64,000 nucleotides of DNA from Lunularia cruciata (GCA_948567375.1 OX419756.1:59038333-59102332), one strand, 5' to 3'; shown: positions 12,601-24,320, counted from the first letter of the stretch. The notes: generated from the letters alone by a model not told the origin. Numbers and translations are program-made.

Positions 12601-13425
12601 TCTTTTAATATAATGCAGAAGTTAGAGTTTCTCCGAATAGGAAGATAATTTAAGAAAAAATCAGACCGGAGACCGCTCACTTATCCAGGTTCGGTAGTAC
12701 TTCTGTACTTCGGTAGTAATACTAGTACTGCATTGTGATCAACCCTGACTACCCAACGCTATACTTATGCTATGATATAAATAAGGATTCACGAATTTCA
12801 ATGTACTAGTACCGTAGTCTATGATAGCATGACCCTACAAAATTAATTTTATCAACCAGTTGCCCAGAAAATGTCATGGGCGGAGAAAAGCTGAGGTAAC
12901 CAAACTCGCTTCCGGGAATCGCACTTCATTGACAAACATTTCCAGTAGAGGAATAAACTCAGTAATATTGTAGCAATGCCAAAGAAGTCCTTGATAACTG
13001 ACAAAAGGAAATCTACTGAAACGAGTGTTTTGGCAGTTGGGAGGACAGAACAAGCGTTCGAGAAGGCCAGGCTGATTATCGTGTAGACTTGTAGGCTCTT
13101 AATGCGAACAATGTCGGAAGATGGTCTCCTCTCCTCTCTATTTGAGGCCCACCCTTGTGAGGCTTGATGGGTCTTCACATCCTTCGTGTTTTCTACGCGG
13201 TCGCCCTTTACTACTCTCTATTTGAGGCCGCACCTTACCACGAGGATCAAGTTGTACAGTCCATTCTCGGAGCAGCTTTCCCATTCGTCCCGTTGCGCTT
13301 GCCACCTTTTACGTTTTCCAGTTTATGTGCTCCTCTTCTTTCGTAGACCTTCTCTCGGAGAGCTTACGTCGAAGGTTTTGCTCGTCTTCTGAACTTATAC
13401 AAGTGAGAGCAGACCGACAAGAGCA
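12601..13425. other. Upstream region of the lipase gene
   Basis: No supported gene. The stretch from about 13,100 is less AT-rich and probably holds the lipase promoter and 5' leader. A short motif (ctctatttgaggcc) occurs at about 13,136 and again 80 bp later. A minus frame at 12,852-13,178 (108 codons) resembles no family I know. Confidence 0.35.
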
Positions 13426-15039
13426 ATGGGGATCTTGACTGCAATGGCGTTCGGCTACATCTATGCCAAAACCAGAGAAGACCAGAGCCGCCGCAAATTC
13501 AGACAAGACGAGCAATGGCAGAGTATGATAGATTCGACGCTGTAAGAACGTTGTCTAGCTACTCCCACTAAGCAATCTATCTGTAGCACTGCATTTAATT
13601 GGTCTACATCTGCGTTCAGTTCTTTTTACTCGTGATCAGAAGGAACTGAATGCAGATGCCTACGTGGCTGCTGATCAGTCCTGTTGTTCACAGTGATTTA
13701 TGCCATCAATCAATTTTCTTCCTCCAATTCCATGTATCTCTCCACCAAGTTCCAATCTGCGTACCTGCGTTCAATGGTTCCAGGTCAAATGAAAAGTATA
13801 AGCGGATCCTTCTTGCAAAGCTAATCGAGGGAGTCTATCAGCACGCCAAAAAAAGGGACCATTCACCATATTTCAAAAAGCATGAGTACAAGATACTTGA
13901 ACCTCATGAGTTCCTTGACGATGAGGATTTCAAGAAAGGTATTTACCGTTTACTGTCTTGCTTTTTGGATCAGCGACGTGACTGTGGCAAAGAGGTCATA
14001 GTAGAGTATGGAGTTGATCCTTCATTGCTATTTGATGATTGGATGTACATAGGACTAATATGATGCACCTACATGTGCAGATGAAGTGAGAACTGCATTG
14101 AGTCGCGGGTTCTTTTTGGTGTACAGTAATGAAAAGTCGAATGCCGACCGCCTAGAGTCCGAACGTAGACCAGGTTTTGTTGTTGCTGTAAGGGGAACTA
14201 AAAACCTGACGGACCTATGGGATGACACTACGCTCGCATTTGAGAAATTGCATCGTACAAAGTGGGTGATATGTCTACAGCTGGTGGTCGAGCGTTTGAT
14301 ACAACACAGTAAGAAGACGCGTCCTGAGTATCCCTGGGATGCTAGAATTTGCTTGACTGGCCATTCCTTAGGTGCTGCGGTGTGTATGTTAGTTGCTCGG
14401 AAGTATGCGGTACTCAACGACGGCAAAGAAGTACTCGACAGTCACCTTTTCAACCCTCCATTCTTTACGCTCGCTAATCTGTTTGACGTTGCTTCCAGCG
14501 TGATGGAATCAACTAAACTGACTCTGGTAAAAGCAATCTTCAGGGACCTAAAACCGAAGATACAGATCATCGAAGGTTTTGTCAAATTTGAGCTGTTACG
14601 GCCCAACGCGGAAGCTGTGAAGGCAGTTATGCATGTACACAACGTACTTTCTCAATGGACTCCCTATCTTTACATAAATAGTAATGATCATATCTGTTCT
14701 CTCTACAATCAGCATTTCGAATCATTACGGTTGGGGAAATTCGATACGCAATGGTTTAGGAATTTAGAATTTTATCACAAAAGTACAACCCACTGGGGAG
14801 CGGAGAAACTTCGTGAAGGAAGCGGCAATGCAGGGGATAACTACCATTTGATTCCGAGGGCGGAGCTTCGCATCATGAACACGAACGCGATGAGACCCTT
14901 GTCAGCGCACAAACTGTACAACTGGATCGACCCTGGGGCAATTATTCTATCCCAAAGCAAAGCTCTTACTTGCCCGTCCGCGACGCAGTATGAAGAATTC
15001 AAGATTGTTCATGTCCAAAGTGTCACTGGGACGAGTTAG
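13426..15039 (+). CDS. Class 3 lipase-like alpha/beta hydrolase (At4g10955-like)
   Basis: Three exons join in frame: 13,426-13,541, 13,784-13,938 and 14,081-15,039, with introns of 242 and 142 bp and GT-AG borders, giving 409 residues. The protein starts MGILTAMAFGYIYAK. Exon 3 carries the lipase nucleophile elbow GHSLG with Ser at about residue 186 (14,365), preceded by a strand rich in V/A-V-R-G-T typical of lipase class 3 folds. The tract LFNPPF follows about 33 residues later, as in plant At4g10955-like proteins. NSNDHICSLY (about residue 285) is a candidate for the acid residue, and a late His-rich tract (THWG, SAHKLYNW) for the catalytic His. No signal peptide is convincing, so a cytosolic or membrane-associated serine hydrolase acting on acyl esters is inferred; the substrate is unknown. 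The start was chosen because exon 1 splices in phase to exon 2. The 3' end is duplicated, inverted, at 28.7 kb and 24.3 kb. Confidence 0.87.
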
Positions 15040-16622
15040 AAATCAAGGATGGTTCGTTTGTTCGATGTGGGTATCTAGGCCAGCCTGTAAATATCCGTTG
15101 CAGATATAAATGAAATAATTTACACAGCCATGTTTCCAGTCTCGCCTGTGGTGGCAGGTCGGCCCGCAGACCACTTTCATGGGCTTATGTAAATGTTTTC
15201 ATGTCGGATATCTATAAGATGAATCTTAAGTCTCGTCACGTGACCTCATATTCCAATCTGATCCGGTGTTCTCTAATTTTACAATCGTTGATCCAGTTAG
15301 CTAATCCAATAAGAAACTATTGCTTGTTAATTCATAATGTTACAGGAATGTGAGACGTTCGATAAGATTCCGTTATATGGTGCATGAAAGACTTCAATAG
15401 TTGTTTCTCTTTGAGTTTCAACTCCACTTCAACCACGTTGAACGGAACTCAAAGTAACTTTGTTTTCTGCATAAAAGTAGAGCTAAAGAATATGCGGATA
15501 AAGAAATATGTACTGAAACTTGCAGCCTCTACTCAGCAACGCAAATATGTACTTGTATACGCTAATGAGATTTGAGAATCATTCTTCTTGTCATGACCTG
15601 GTTTTCACTAAAATTTTTTGACAATTTTATCTGTGCCGACTTACGAACAAAAGACAGGGAGGACCAATGGTCTACCAACTTGAACTATTGTTCACCTTGA
15701 ACATTAGAAGGATAACTCTCTTGATGTAATCATCCTTTTTATGCAAAATTGATATAACTCGTTAAGTTTCTCTTTACAGTACTTCCCCTATACGTCAAAA
15801 GATTATTTGTTATCCACATCATAATCCTTATATTCATATACTGAATCTAAATTCAAGGGAAACCCCTTGGCCCATTTCTGATCTTTCGCGTTCAGAACTG
15901 AAATATCTAAAATTCTGCAAGTGAGATCTTCGAGATCAGAAGCAGAAAGTGGATACAGTTGTGGAGGCTGACAGGGGTTGGCTGCAAGGTCTCATGCGTA
16001 TGCACTTCCATGACTGCTTAGTCTGAGTACGTTATTCATTAATTGTGAAAGTTTGATCAAGCCTCCTCTCACAATGTATGATAGCAACAAACTAGTAGAG
16101 GAACGGTCATGGTGGATGAATTAGCGACGTAAGTCCAGATTTAGAAACCCACAGAAGCAAAATGAATCAGCAATGTAGCGTTACATAAGACTCATATTGT
16201 GTAATATTACACGGACGTATGTTGTATGTCATGGGTCACAGCTGCAATTGGGCTCCAGACCCTGGAATGTGTTGATGAAGTATCACAAGGGAATACTCCT
16301 GTCGTTCAGTGAACGCAGGAGAGTTAATCCTTAGTCACACTTTATTCTTTACTCACCAGTTCTCGTTAGTCATCACTTTAGAGTTACGGTGAGGAGTAAC
16401 TCGTCTACTTTTGTATTTCTTCTCTACCTATATATATTCGTGCCGGACTTGTGTCCCGCGAGACAATTCTTTGGTGAACTTTGGTGTCTCCACTCTCAGT
16501 ATTCATTTTCCGTAGCAGAATGTGAGGAGAACTGTCATGGGAGTGACACTGTGAGTATTTGCAGTTCTGAAGGAAGGAACGGAGGTAACAATGGAGCGTT
16601 TAACCAGGTTTTAGGAAAATAG
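15040..16622 (+). repeat. Left arm of a large inverted duplication
   Basis: From the last bases of the lipase gene to about 16,622 this sequence matches, as reverse complement, three separated pieces: 28,714-28,765, 23,244-24,320 and 18,360-18,511. Clear matches include atattccaatctgatccggt (15,250 against about 24,090), the tract around 15,384-15,545 against about 23,880-24,050, cctcctctcac-atgtatgatagcaa (16,060 against 23,350), and cagctgcaa-tgggctccagacc (16,240 against 18,445). The arm is interrupted by a solo LTR at 16,270-16,517. Confidence 0.85.
16265..16522 (+). mobile_element. Solo LTR of copia family A with 5-bp target duplication
   Basis: The LTR is 16,270-16,517 (248 bp), starting TGTTGATGAAGTATCACAAG and ending CCGTAGCA, so it has TG...CA ends. 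It is flanked by GAATG at 16,265-16,269 and 16,518-16,522. It matches, in the opposite orientation, both LTRs of the element at 18,517-23,238. No internal sequence remains, so it is a recombination product of a former full element. It splits the peroxidase relic. Confidence 0.9.
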
Positions 16623-16983
16623 AATATACATCAGTAAAGGCAATAAGGTTAGTGATGATTTCCAGGATTTAGGCCAGTAAAATGAAAATTTACATCGGTT
16701 CAACAATTCAACTCCATTAAACGCGAAACGAATTTCTTTGTCTCCAAGATTTGCTGCTCAACACCAACATTCCAAGAAACGAAGTAAGATTCACATTAGA
16801 ACTGAACAAAACGACGAAATGTACGTAATCACCGACCCGTGGTAAAGTTACGATGGTCGTGACAGTGACCTGCTGTAAATTACAATGAGTAAATTGCTAG
16901 TTTAGTGGTAAAGTTATGTCGTTACGTCACTTGCTTAGGCGGCCTCATCGCGCTCCTCACGACTCCTCATGTGTATACACTGT

Positions 16984-17205
16984 GAATCGCATCGATTTCA
17001 TATTCAGTACCTGGAGATGAAGCTACCGGATATTTCAAAGCAGGTGCGTCTACCGCAAGTGGCTGTGTTTATATCAAATATTTTAAGGTTCATGTGTGCA
17101 TCCAGCGCAATCCCCTCGATCTCATATTCAAGTACCTGGAGCTGAAGCTACCGGGTTCTTCAAAACAGGTGAGTCAACCACAATTGGCTGTGTTTAGATC
17201 AAATT
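16984..17205 (+). repeat. Two-copy local duplication, ~100 bp
   Basis: Two neighbouring tracts (about 16,985-17,080 and 17,110-17,205) share cgatttcatattcagtacc- and tcgatctcatattcaagtac-type starts, then ctggag-tgaagctaccgg, tc-accgcaa/cacaa and tggctgtgttta. Identity is roughly 80%. It lies in the peroxidase relic and may be a duplicated exon. Confidence 0.7.
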
Positions 17206-17642
17206 GCTTGCGGGGGGCCTGTAAAACTCCTTATGGCAAATAGTCGTCCTGTCGGTAGCTATAACACTCGAACTAAAGAGAAACCTCTCCAACTGCCAAT
17301 AATGTAACTGAGTATAAATAATATGAGAGAATTTCCTGCTTGCTCAGTTCCTTAAGCGTGAAATCATGATCAATTAAATCAATCACTAGTTCAAAGATTT
17401 GACTCTTCTATAACATGCTTCCACCTCACTTCGTCCTCTGTCCTGTACTGGTCCTCCGTGATCATAACCATTTCTTGTGCTCGGGTAAATAGTTTTCCTC
17501 CGTTCTTCCATCAGCTGCAAAACATCCAGAGCTGTTTCACATTTACGTCACCGTTCAGACTCGAATTTCGATTCAGATAACTCTTCCGGATTGTTTTCCT
17601 CAAATTGATCAGCGCCTCCATCGGAAGCTTAGTTGCTTTTTG

Positions 17643-17982
17643 TCAAAGGCAGCTTTGGTTTTTCCCAGCCACATAAATTTCTGAACTTCCACTAGCAGCT
17701 GTTGCACCCCCAATCCGTCCGGAGTTCCATGGGTTATCTACCGGAACAATCAACGTAGTTGCCTCTTCCGCGCTTCTCTCTAGCCATGTAATTTCTATTG
17801 CCACCATTTTTGTGATGGGCCAAACGGCAGCTATAGAAAACATATTTTGCAGTTTCACCTGCAATCTTGCATCTGCTACAAATTTCTGACTTCGGGAGGT
17901 GCTTTGCAGTTGTAAAACTCGGCTTTAACACCCGTCGCAAATATCTTTTTATCGGAGTGTGACAATCGATATTTCCACTCAC
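17643..17982 (-). pseudogene. Possible reverse-transcriptase zinc-binding remnant
   Basis: Two overlapping minus frames (17,734-17,982 and 17,643-17,864) read on if one frameshift is allowed. The first contains EICSRCKIAGETAKYVFYSC, whose C-x2-C-x(5)-E-T-x2-H/Y-x-F-x2-C pattern resembles the zf-RVT zinc-binding module found after non-LTR reverse transcriptases. Nothing else of a LINE is visible around it. Chance similarity cannot be excluded. Confidence 0.3.
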
Positions 17983-18003
17983 TGCTTAAGCGTCCCTTCA
18001 GCG

Positions 18004-18023
18004 TCCAATGCTTAAGCATTGGA
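18004..18023. repeat. 20-bp perfect palindrome
   Basis: The sequence tccaatgcttaagcattgga is its own reverse complement. It is followed by a run of gcttatctgctt-like words to about 18,105, a texture often seen in decayed hAT-type ends, but no partner inverted repeat was found. Confidence 0.8.
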
Positions 18024-18359
18024 TTTCTTTTCCTTTGTATTTTGTTTCCTGCTTATCCCTTGCTCTGCTTATCTGCTATTCCTGCTTATCTGCTTAGTCT
18101 CAGATCCTGTTGTCGTGAAATAGGAGGGGAAAGATCCGCCATTTGGGAAAGACCAATCTTTCTACTGTCCTCTAAAGAGGTTATGAAGATGCCTGCCTGT
18201 AGTTAACGCGGAGCTCCTCGCCTAACTCGTTAAGTCAACATCTTTCCTTAGTTGTGATTGTTACAACAACGCATGCGTTCAGATGCTCTGATAATGAACA
18301 CATTGGAAAAAAACTCTTTTGCTCTTCTCTCATACCTGTATTAAATGCTTGATTGTTTT

Positions 18360-18511
18360 TCTTTCCTAAGGAACCCGTCCTTCAGGCAGAACTGCAAATA
18401 TGTGCACTATCGCTATCATGATAATCCTCAGATTCAAAGGTCTGGAGCCCAGTTGCAGCTGTGACGCATGACATGAGAACATACGTTCCTATAATGATAC
18501 GATATGAGTCT
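18360..18511 (-). repeat. Inner piece of the right arm of the inverted duplication
   Basis: The reverse complement matches about 16,190-16,600 of the left arm with the solo LTR skipped: it carries the sequences around catgcgtcacagctgcaact and tatttgcagttct. It ends exactly at the copia-A target duplication (18,512-18,516), so the arm was split by that insertion. It is part of the peroxidase relic. Confidence 0.8.
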
Positions 18512-18516
18512 TGTAT

Positions 18517-18726
18517 TGCTACGGAAATGAATAATGAGAGTGGAGACACCAAAGTTCACCAAAGAATGGTCTCCCGGGACACAAGTACTGCTCGAATATA
18601 AATAGGTAGAGAAGAAATACACAAGTAATGACTAACCAGAAATGGTGAGTAAAGAATAAAGTTTGACTAAGGATGAACTCTCCTGCGTTAGCGCCAGGAG
18701 TATTAGCTTGTGATACTTCATCAACA
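18517..18726 (-). repeat. 3' LTR of copia family A
   Basis: 210 bp, starting TGTTGATGAAG and ending CCGTAGCA on the minus strand. It lacks about 30-37 bp that are present in the 5' LTR and the solo LTR, between acacaagta and atgactaac (+ strand reading). The two LTRs also differ at many bases, so the insertion is not recent. Confidence 0.9.
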
Positions 18727-21700
18727 CTCTTTCTCAAGTTAGCGTCAATATCTTTGACTCCTAGATGAGATCTGAAATATTCAAATTTATCTCTAGGTAA
18801 AGCTTTGGTGAAAATATCAGCTACTTGCTCATCTGTAGGAATATACTGCAGATCTATTTTTCCAGCCAATACCTTTCTCTAATGAAATGATAATGAGCCT
18901 CTATATGTTTGGTCCTTGCATGAAATACTGGATTGCTAGCAAGTTTAATACCGGTGATGTTATCAGTGTATAGATTATATGATTATGAAATATATATCCC
19001 ATATTTTCTAATAAGGTTTGAAGCCAAATAGATTCACGTGTAGGTTAGTGGCACCCCTATATTCCGCTTCTGTTGATGATAAAGCAATAGTAGGTTGCTT
19101 CTTTGATGATCAACTAAATACATAACTTCCAAGGCTGAAAATATACCCTGATGTTGATCTGCGATCTTGAGCACTTCCTGCCCAGTATGTATCAGTAAAA
19201 CCTTGTACAATGGGTAATTCACCAGCTGAATAATGAAGACCAAATTGGATGGTAAATTTCACATTACGTAAAATCCTTCAAACTGTATCAAGATGTGGTG
19301 GCTTCCTTGGTGCTTGCACAAATTGACTCACTAACCAACACAACATAGCTTAGATATGGTCTAGTAAGAGTCAAATAAATCAGACCTCCTACGATCTGTC
19401 TGTGCATATTTGGATCAGCCAACAACTCACCATCTTTGGCATTTAACTTAACAGAAGTTGGGAGAGGAGTAGAAATAGGCTTACAAGCCATCATACCAAA
19501 ATTATCCAACATGTTAAGAGACTATTGGCACTGTAGTAACCAAAGGTTATTTCCATCTTGAATAATAAACTCAAAACCCAAGAAGCATTTGAGTTCTCCC
19601 TAGTCTTTCATGTTGAACTCTCTTTTCAACTAATGTTGTACTTGCCAAATGAGATCTTGACAGCTACCAGTGGTGATCAGGTCATCAACATAGATGATCA
19701 ACAAAACCATATTGCCACCAACTTGTAGTTTGTACAGTGAAGAATCTGAACCGCAAACTTGAAATCCAATGGATAAAAGATAGGAATTTATCTTGGTATC
19801 CAAGCTCGTGGAGCTTGCTAAAGTCAAATAAAGAGACTTTTTCAATAAGAAAAATTTGTTTAGATATCTTGGATCTTCATATTCAGGTGGTTGTATCATG
19901 TAGACCTCCTCCTCCAATCTTTGTTGACAAAAGTGTTGTTGAAGTCCGTCTGAGGCTAATGTTGAGACAACACAAATTGATGACATCTTGTCAACACTGC
20001 TAAAAGTCTTATCAAAATCGTTTCCGCATTGTTGTGAGCAACCCTTTGTCTTGTACCTACTCACTAACCCATTTGAATTCCTTTTGACTTTAAAAATCCA
20101 CATGCAGTGAATTGCCTTCTTACCAGGCGGTAAATCAACTAACTCCCATGTTTGCTGGTGATGTAGGCTGCAACTTCAAGCTCCATGGCTTGATCTGCAT
20201 GATGCATTATTTTTCAAGAGAAGTTGGTTCTCTTTCTTGTATAGCCTTTACCATATATGCATGATTTTGGGCTAAAAAACTTTCAACTTGAGAACATCTC
20301 ACTGGATATTTAACCCTTTTACTTGTCCCTTGCTGTTCAGGGTGAGATGTGCTACTTGTAGCCTCATCTAAATTCCTAGGAATTCCTGAACTATGTGGTT
20401 GACAGAACATTTGTTCCAACAAAGGAGTAGAAATATTATTGGATAAAGTAGGGAGTAAACTTCCTATAGGTTGAGAACCTTGGACTAAAGACTTCTCAAC
20501 AGCCTGTTCTGACCAGGGATTTACAAACTGCTGAGATTGAGAGTGCTCACTAGAAACACTTGTTGCACTTGAAGTACTAGCCTATGGAACAAAAGTATTA
20601 CTTGGATCAGCCGAGGGGGTAGAGGATGCTATAAGTGTTAAATCAGATGAGCAACTTGTAGGAGCCTGATACTAGGATTTTAACTCCTCAAATAAGACAT
20701 CTCTAATGATATAAAAATATTAAATCAGTATTATAACACCTATATCCTTTAGAATTTGAGGCCTCAAATTCTAAAGGATACATATACAAGAAAGACACAT
20801 TTCTGGGCTTTAGGATCTAGTTTTTGCCTCTTCTTATCAGGAACGTGAACAAAGAAAATACAGCAAAAAACCCTCAGTGATAACTCAGGTTCTTACTTGT
20901 AAGAGCTTGAAAATGTGTCATCTTGTGCACCACTATAGTAGGAGATTGATCCATCAAGTAAATTTCACAATTAATTGCTTCTGCCCAATAACAATTGTGC
21001 ATTACCTTCTCATTGAGCATGGCACTTGCAACTTCATTAATATGTTAGATTTTCCACTCAACAACTCCATTTTGTTGAGGTGTGTAGCTGCAAGTAACTT
21101 CACGCTTGATACCTTGCTCATGTAGAAAAGCATCAAATTGGTTTGAAATAAATTTTCTTCCTCCATCATAATGTAGACATAGGATATGATTATGATATTG
21201 CTTCTTGCCAAGCTGCTTGAATATTTGGAAAACTGAAAGTACATCTGATTTAGCTTTCAAAAAGCTTACCCGTGTATATCTTGAAATGTCATCAATAAAT
21301 GAGTCAAAATATTTAGAGCTTGTAAAACTCTTTGCAAAGGTAGTCCATATGCCAGTGTGGATCAATTCTAACACCATGGAGTCCCTTGTACCATGATGCT
21401 TACAAGGTTGCCTAGCTTGCTTACCAAAATTGACAAGCCTCACAAACCCCTATAGGTAAAGGATCAGAAAAGATGGAAGCCCTATAATCAAATCTGAGTT
21501 AGGTAACACCTTTAATCTTTGTAGGCTCATGTGACACACTCTTCTATGCCACATCTCAAGATTTGAAAAATTAGTTGAGCCATGAATAAACATAGCATTC
21601 TGATTTGTAATAGTGGGGATCTTAATGTCTAATTTAAACATCCTCTCAATTTTAGATCCAATTTTAGATCCTATGGGCATAGAAATTTCTCATACTTGTC

Positions 21701-21900
21701 CACAAACAAACTATCTTGCTTAAATAAGACTTGAAAACCCTTCTCAATAATTTGGCCAACAGAAACTAAGTTTTTGGTGATTTGTAGGTACATGAAGGAC
21801 TTCTCCTAAACCACTAAGATTGGCAGATGGAGATGAGGAAGGGATAGTGCTTGTATGAGTAATAATATGTTCAGTATCATCACTCATATTCATGGGCAAT
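18727..21900 (-). pseudogene. Copia-A pol remnant (IN, RT, RNase H)
   Basis: The order on the minus strand is: GAG-pre-integrase (21,450-21,680, WHRRVCHMS); integrase (21,045-21,443) with D-D-ISRYT, HYDGG and PQQNGVVE marking its D, D and E positions; reverse transcriptase (19,630-20,103) with MWIFKVKRNSNG and the active-site tract IIYVDDLI; then an RNase H region (19,288-19,512, LTRPYLSYVV). The C-terminal end at 18,727-18,869 carries ADIFTKALPRDKFEYFRSHL. The frames are broken in many places, so no polyprotein can be made. Confidence 0.88.
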
Positions 21901-22960
21901 AATTCAAATAATAGGATTTAGAACTGAAAATACTAGCTTGATGGGTCATTTGGTTGGAGCATCCTAAGTAGATGAACCACTCTTCTTCACTCTTGGTCAT
22001 CAATGCAGCAATGTGAGTCATCATTAAAAGATGATCTTTTGAGTATGAATCCTTCTCCATATAGTTCTATTGAGGGAGTTTACCAGTTCAAGTATCATAT
22101 TGCTTCTTGAAACAAGTTTTCTCATAAAAAGACTTTGATTTACAGAGCTTCTAAAATCTCTTTGTTGTGGACTTGCCTTGTGTTGCATATTGTCTTGTGA
22201 GGATTGACCTCTACCAACAACACCTCCACAAAGTGAACTTTTGCATCCTTTGTCTCCTTCCACAACCTCTCCCAGCAAACAGAACATGATCTTGAGCAAC
22301 AAGACCATTACCACCACCTTGCAACCACATCTCTTCAAAGATTAACATTGGGACTAGCTCAACAAATAGAGGATAAGTATCTCTAATGGCTATAGATGCC
22401 TCAAATGATTTATACTCCATTGGTAGACCTTGAATAGTATGAAGAATCAAATCATCATCCTCAATCTTCACTCCAATGCTATTCAGCTGCTCAACCACAC
22501 CACAAATGTGAAAAACATAATCAGTTTTGCTTTAGTTGTCCTTTTTAACCTCCATTAATTGCTGCTTCAGTTGAAGCTTTCTTGCCTTGGTTTATGTCTA
22601 AAAAACATTTGCTAATGCATCCCGGACCTCCTTGGGAGTATCAACACCTTATATGTAACCAAAAAATGATGGTAAAACAAACAAAGAAAGATAGTGCACA
22701 ACTTGATCGGCAAGTGTATTCCAATCATGGACCTTAGGATCTGAAGGAACACCTAAAGGATAAATTTCAACACCATTGACAAGATCAAACAATTCTTGGC
22801 CTTTCAAGAAGATAGACATTTTTTATTTCTATATAGAATAATTTTTCTTTGTCAAGGCTTCACATGTGATGCCACCATAAGTATCAAGTTTAGAACTCAT
22901 AGTATAAACTTGATAGATCACTTGATATTCAAGATCTTTTGCCAAATTGAACTCAAAGGC
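21900..22960 (-). pseudogene. Copia-A gag remnant
   Basis: Minus-strand frames include a start near 22,900 and a segment at 22,211-22,498 with LHTIQGLPMEYKSFEASI, the conserved tract of copia gag (UBN2/retrotran_gag type: L-GLP-Y-F). Downstream, the zinc-knuckle and protease region is badly decayed. Gag would form the cytoplasmic virus-like particle of the retrotransposon. Stops near 22,560 and 22,650 break it. Confidence 0.75.
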
Positions 22961-22991
22961 TCTTGCCCATCTCTCTTTTGCTATAATACCA

Positions 22992-23238
22992 TGTTACAGA
23001 AATGAATAACTAGAGTGGAGACACCAAAGTTCACCAAAGGATGGTCTCTTGGGACACAAGTCCAGCTTGAATGTATATATAGGTAGAGAAGAAATACACA
23101 AGTACTATAGTCACTCTTCACCAACTCCAAGGTGATGACTAACAAGAAATGGGGAGTAAAGAATAAAGTGTAACTAAAGATTGACTTTCTTGCATTCACT
23201 AAGCAGTAGGAGTATTAGCTTGTGATACTTCATCAAGA
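22992..23238 (-). repeat. 5' LTR of copia family A
   Basis: 247 bp. Read on the minus strand it starts TCTTGATGAAGTATCACAAG and ends TTCTGTAACA. Its second base differs from the consensus TGTTGATG seen in the other copies. Confidence 0.9.
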
Positions 23239-23243
23239 TGTAT

Positions 23244-24320
23244 AACGCTACATTGATGATTTTCATTTTGATTATGTAGGTTCCTAAATCTTAACTTACA
23301 TTGCTAATTTAATTATCCAGCCATCGCCCTTTCTCCACTAGTTTCTTGCTATCATACACCGTGAGAGGAGGTTTGATAAAACTTTAGGAAACAATAATTG
23401 ACTTACTCAGACTAGGAATTCACGGAAGTGCAGACTTATGAGACCGTGCGGCCAACCCGAACCTCCACAATTGTATCCACCTTATTTTCTGTTCTGTTCT
23501 GATCTCAAAGTTCTCATACACAGAATTTGAGATATTTCAGTTCTAAATGTGAAGGATTGGAATTGGGTCAAGGAGGTTTGCTTGAAAATAGATTTAACAT
23601 TTTTACGAATTTAGGGATTGTGATCAAGGTGAAAGATATTACTTGAGGTATGGGGAACTACTCTAAAGACAAAGTAAACAAGTTATGTCAATTTTGGACA
23701 TAGAAAACATAATTACATCAAGAGAGTATTCTTCTGATGTTTAAGGTGAACAATGGTTCAAGTTGATAGATAATTGGTCTCCGTATCTTTTATTTGTAAG
23801 GTAAAATTGTCTACAATTTTAGTGAAAACTAGAACATGGCAAAAAAGAATGATTTTCAAGTCTCATTAACATATACAAATAGATATTTGCTTTGCTGAGT
23901 AGATGCTGACCATTTCAGTTCATATTTCTTTTTTACATATAGTTTAGTTCTTCTTTTATGCAGAAGAGAAAGAGAGTACTTAGAGTTCCTTTCAACTAGG
24001 TTGAAGTGGAATTGAACTTAAAGAGAACCAACTACTGAAGTTTTTCATGCGTCAAATATCCAAATTTTGTCGATTGGAGGAAATGAAACCGGATCAGATT
24101 GGAATATGGGGTCACTTAACAAACCTTAAGATTTTTCTTCTAGAGATAGAGTGTGGATATGAAGAAATTTATATGAGGACATTTATACATGGTTTGAGAA
24201 CAAAAGAAATGAGCCTGCCTGCCACTACAGGCAATATTGGAAACATGGGTGTACAGGCAAGATTGGAAACATGGTTGTACAAATTACTTCATATATCTAC
24301 AACAAATATTAGAGGTTGGT
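23244..24320 (-). repeat. Middle piece of the right arm of the inverted duplication
   Basis: The reverse complement matches 15,080-16,190, from the lipase 3' flank to the peroxidase HFHDC exon. The corresponding exon here is more decayed (about 23,430-23,480). It is bounded on the left by the copia-A target duplication and on the right by the unknown element at 24,321. The frame at 24,047-24,352 is chance. Confidence 0.85.

Larger units (their letters stand above)
15940..17360 (+). pseudogene. Class III peroxidase relic
   Basis: At about 15,955-16,023 one frame reads VEADRGWLQGLMRMHFHDCL and then a stop. RMHFHDC is the distal-His/Arg signature of class III plant peroxidases. After the solo LTR, about 16,525-16,590 reads CHGSDTVSICSSEGRNGG, like the V-S-C-A-D-x-x-x-x-x-x-R-D block that follows in that family. 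Two similar tracts at about 16,984-17,065 and 17,110-17,205 and a tract ending near 17,320 may be decayed later exons. Stops, frame breaks and an LTR insertion make it non-functional. Secretory peroxidases normally have about 320-350 residues; only fragments remain here. Confidence 0.55.
18512..23243 (-). mobile_element. Full-length Ty1-copia element, family A
   Basis: The element occupies 18,517-23,238 on the minus strand and is flanked by TGTAT at 18,512-18,516 and 23,239-23,243. The 5' LTR is at the right and the 3' LTR at the left. A primer-binding site, TGGTATTATAGC (22,980-22,991), adjoins the 5' LTR and resembles the usual initiator-Met tRNA site. A polypurine tract, TTGAGAAAGAG, adjoins the 3' LTR. 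Gag, protease, integrase, reverse transcriptase and RNase H follow in copia order but are broken by stops and frameshifts, so it is inactive. The related, differently interrupted left arm (16,190-16,230) shows what the site looked like before insertion. Confidence 0.93.

Noticed and set aside
12852..13178. 108-codon minus frame next to the lipase gene
   Set aside because: No recognisable domain. It overlaps the probable lipase promoter and leader and has no splice or homology support.
14055..14426. Minus frame antisense to lipase exon 3
   Set aside because: Shadow of a real coding exon; its composition follows from the sense strand.
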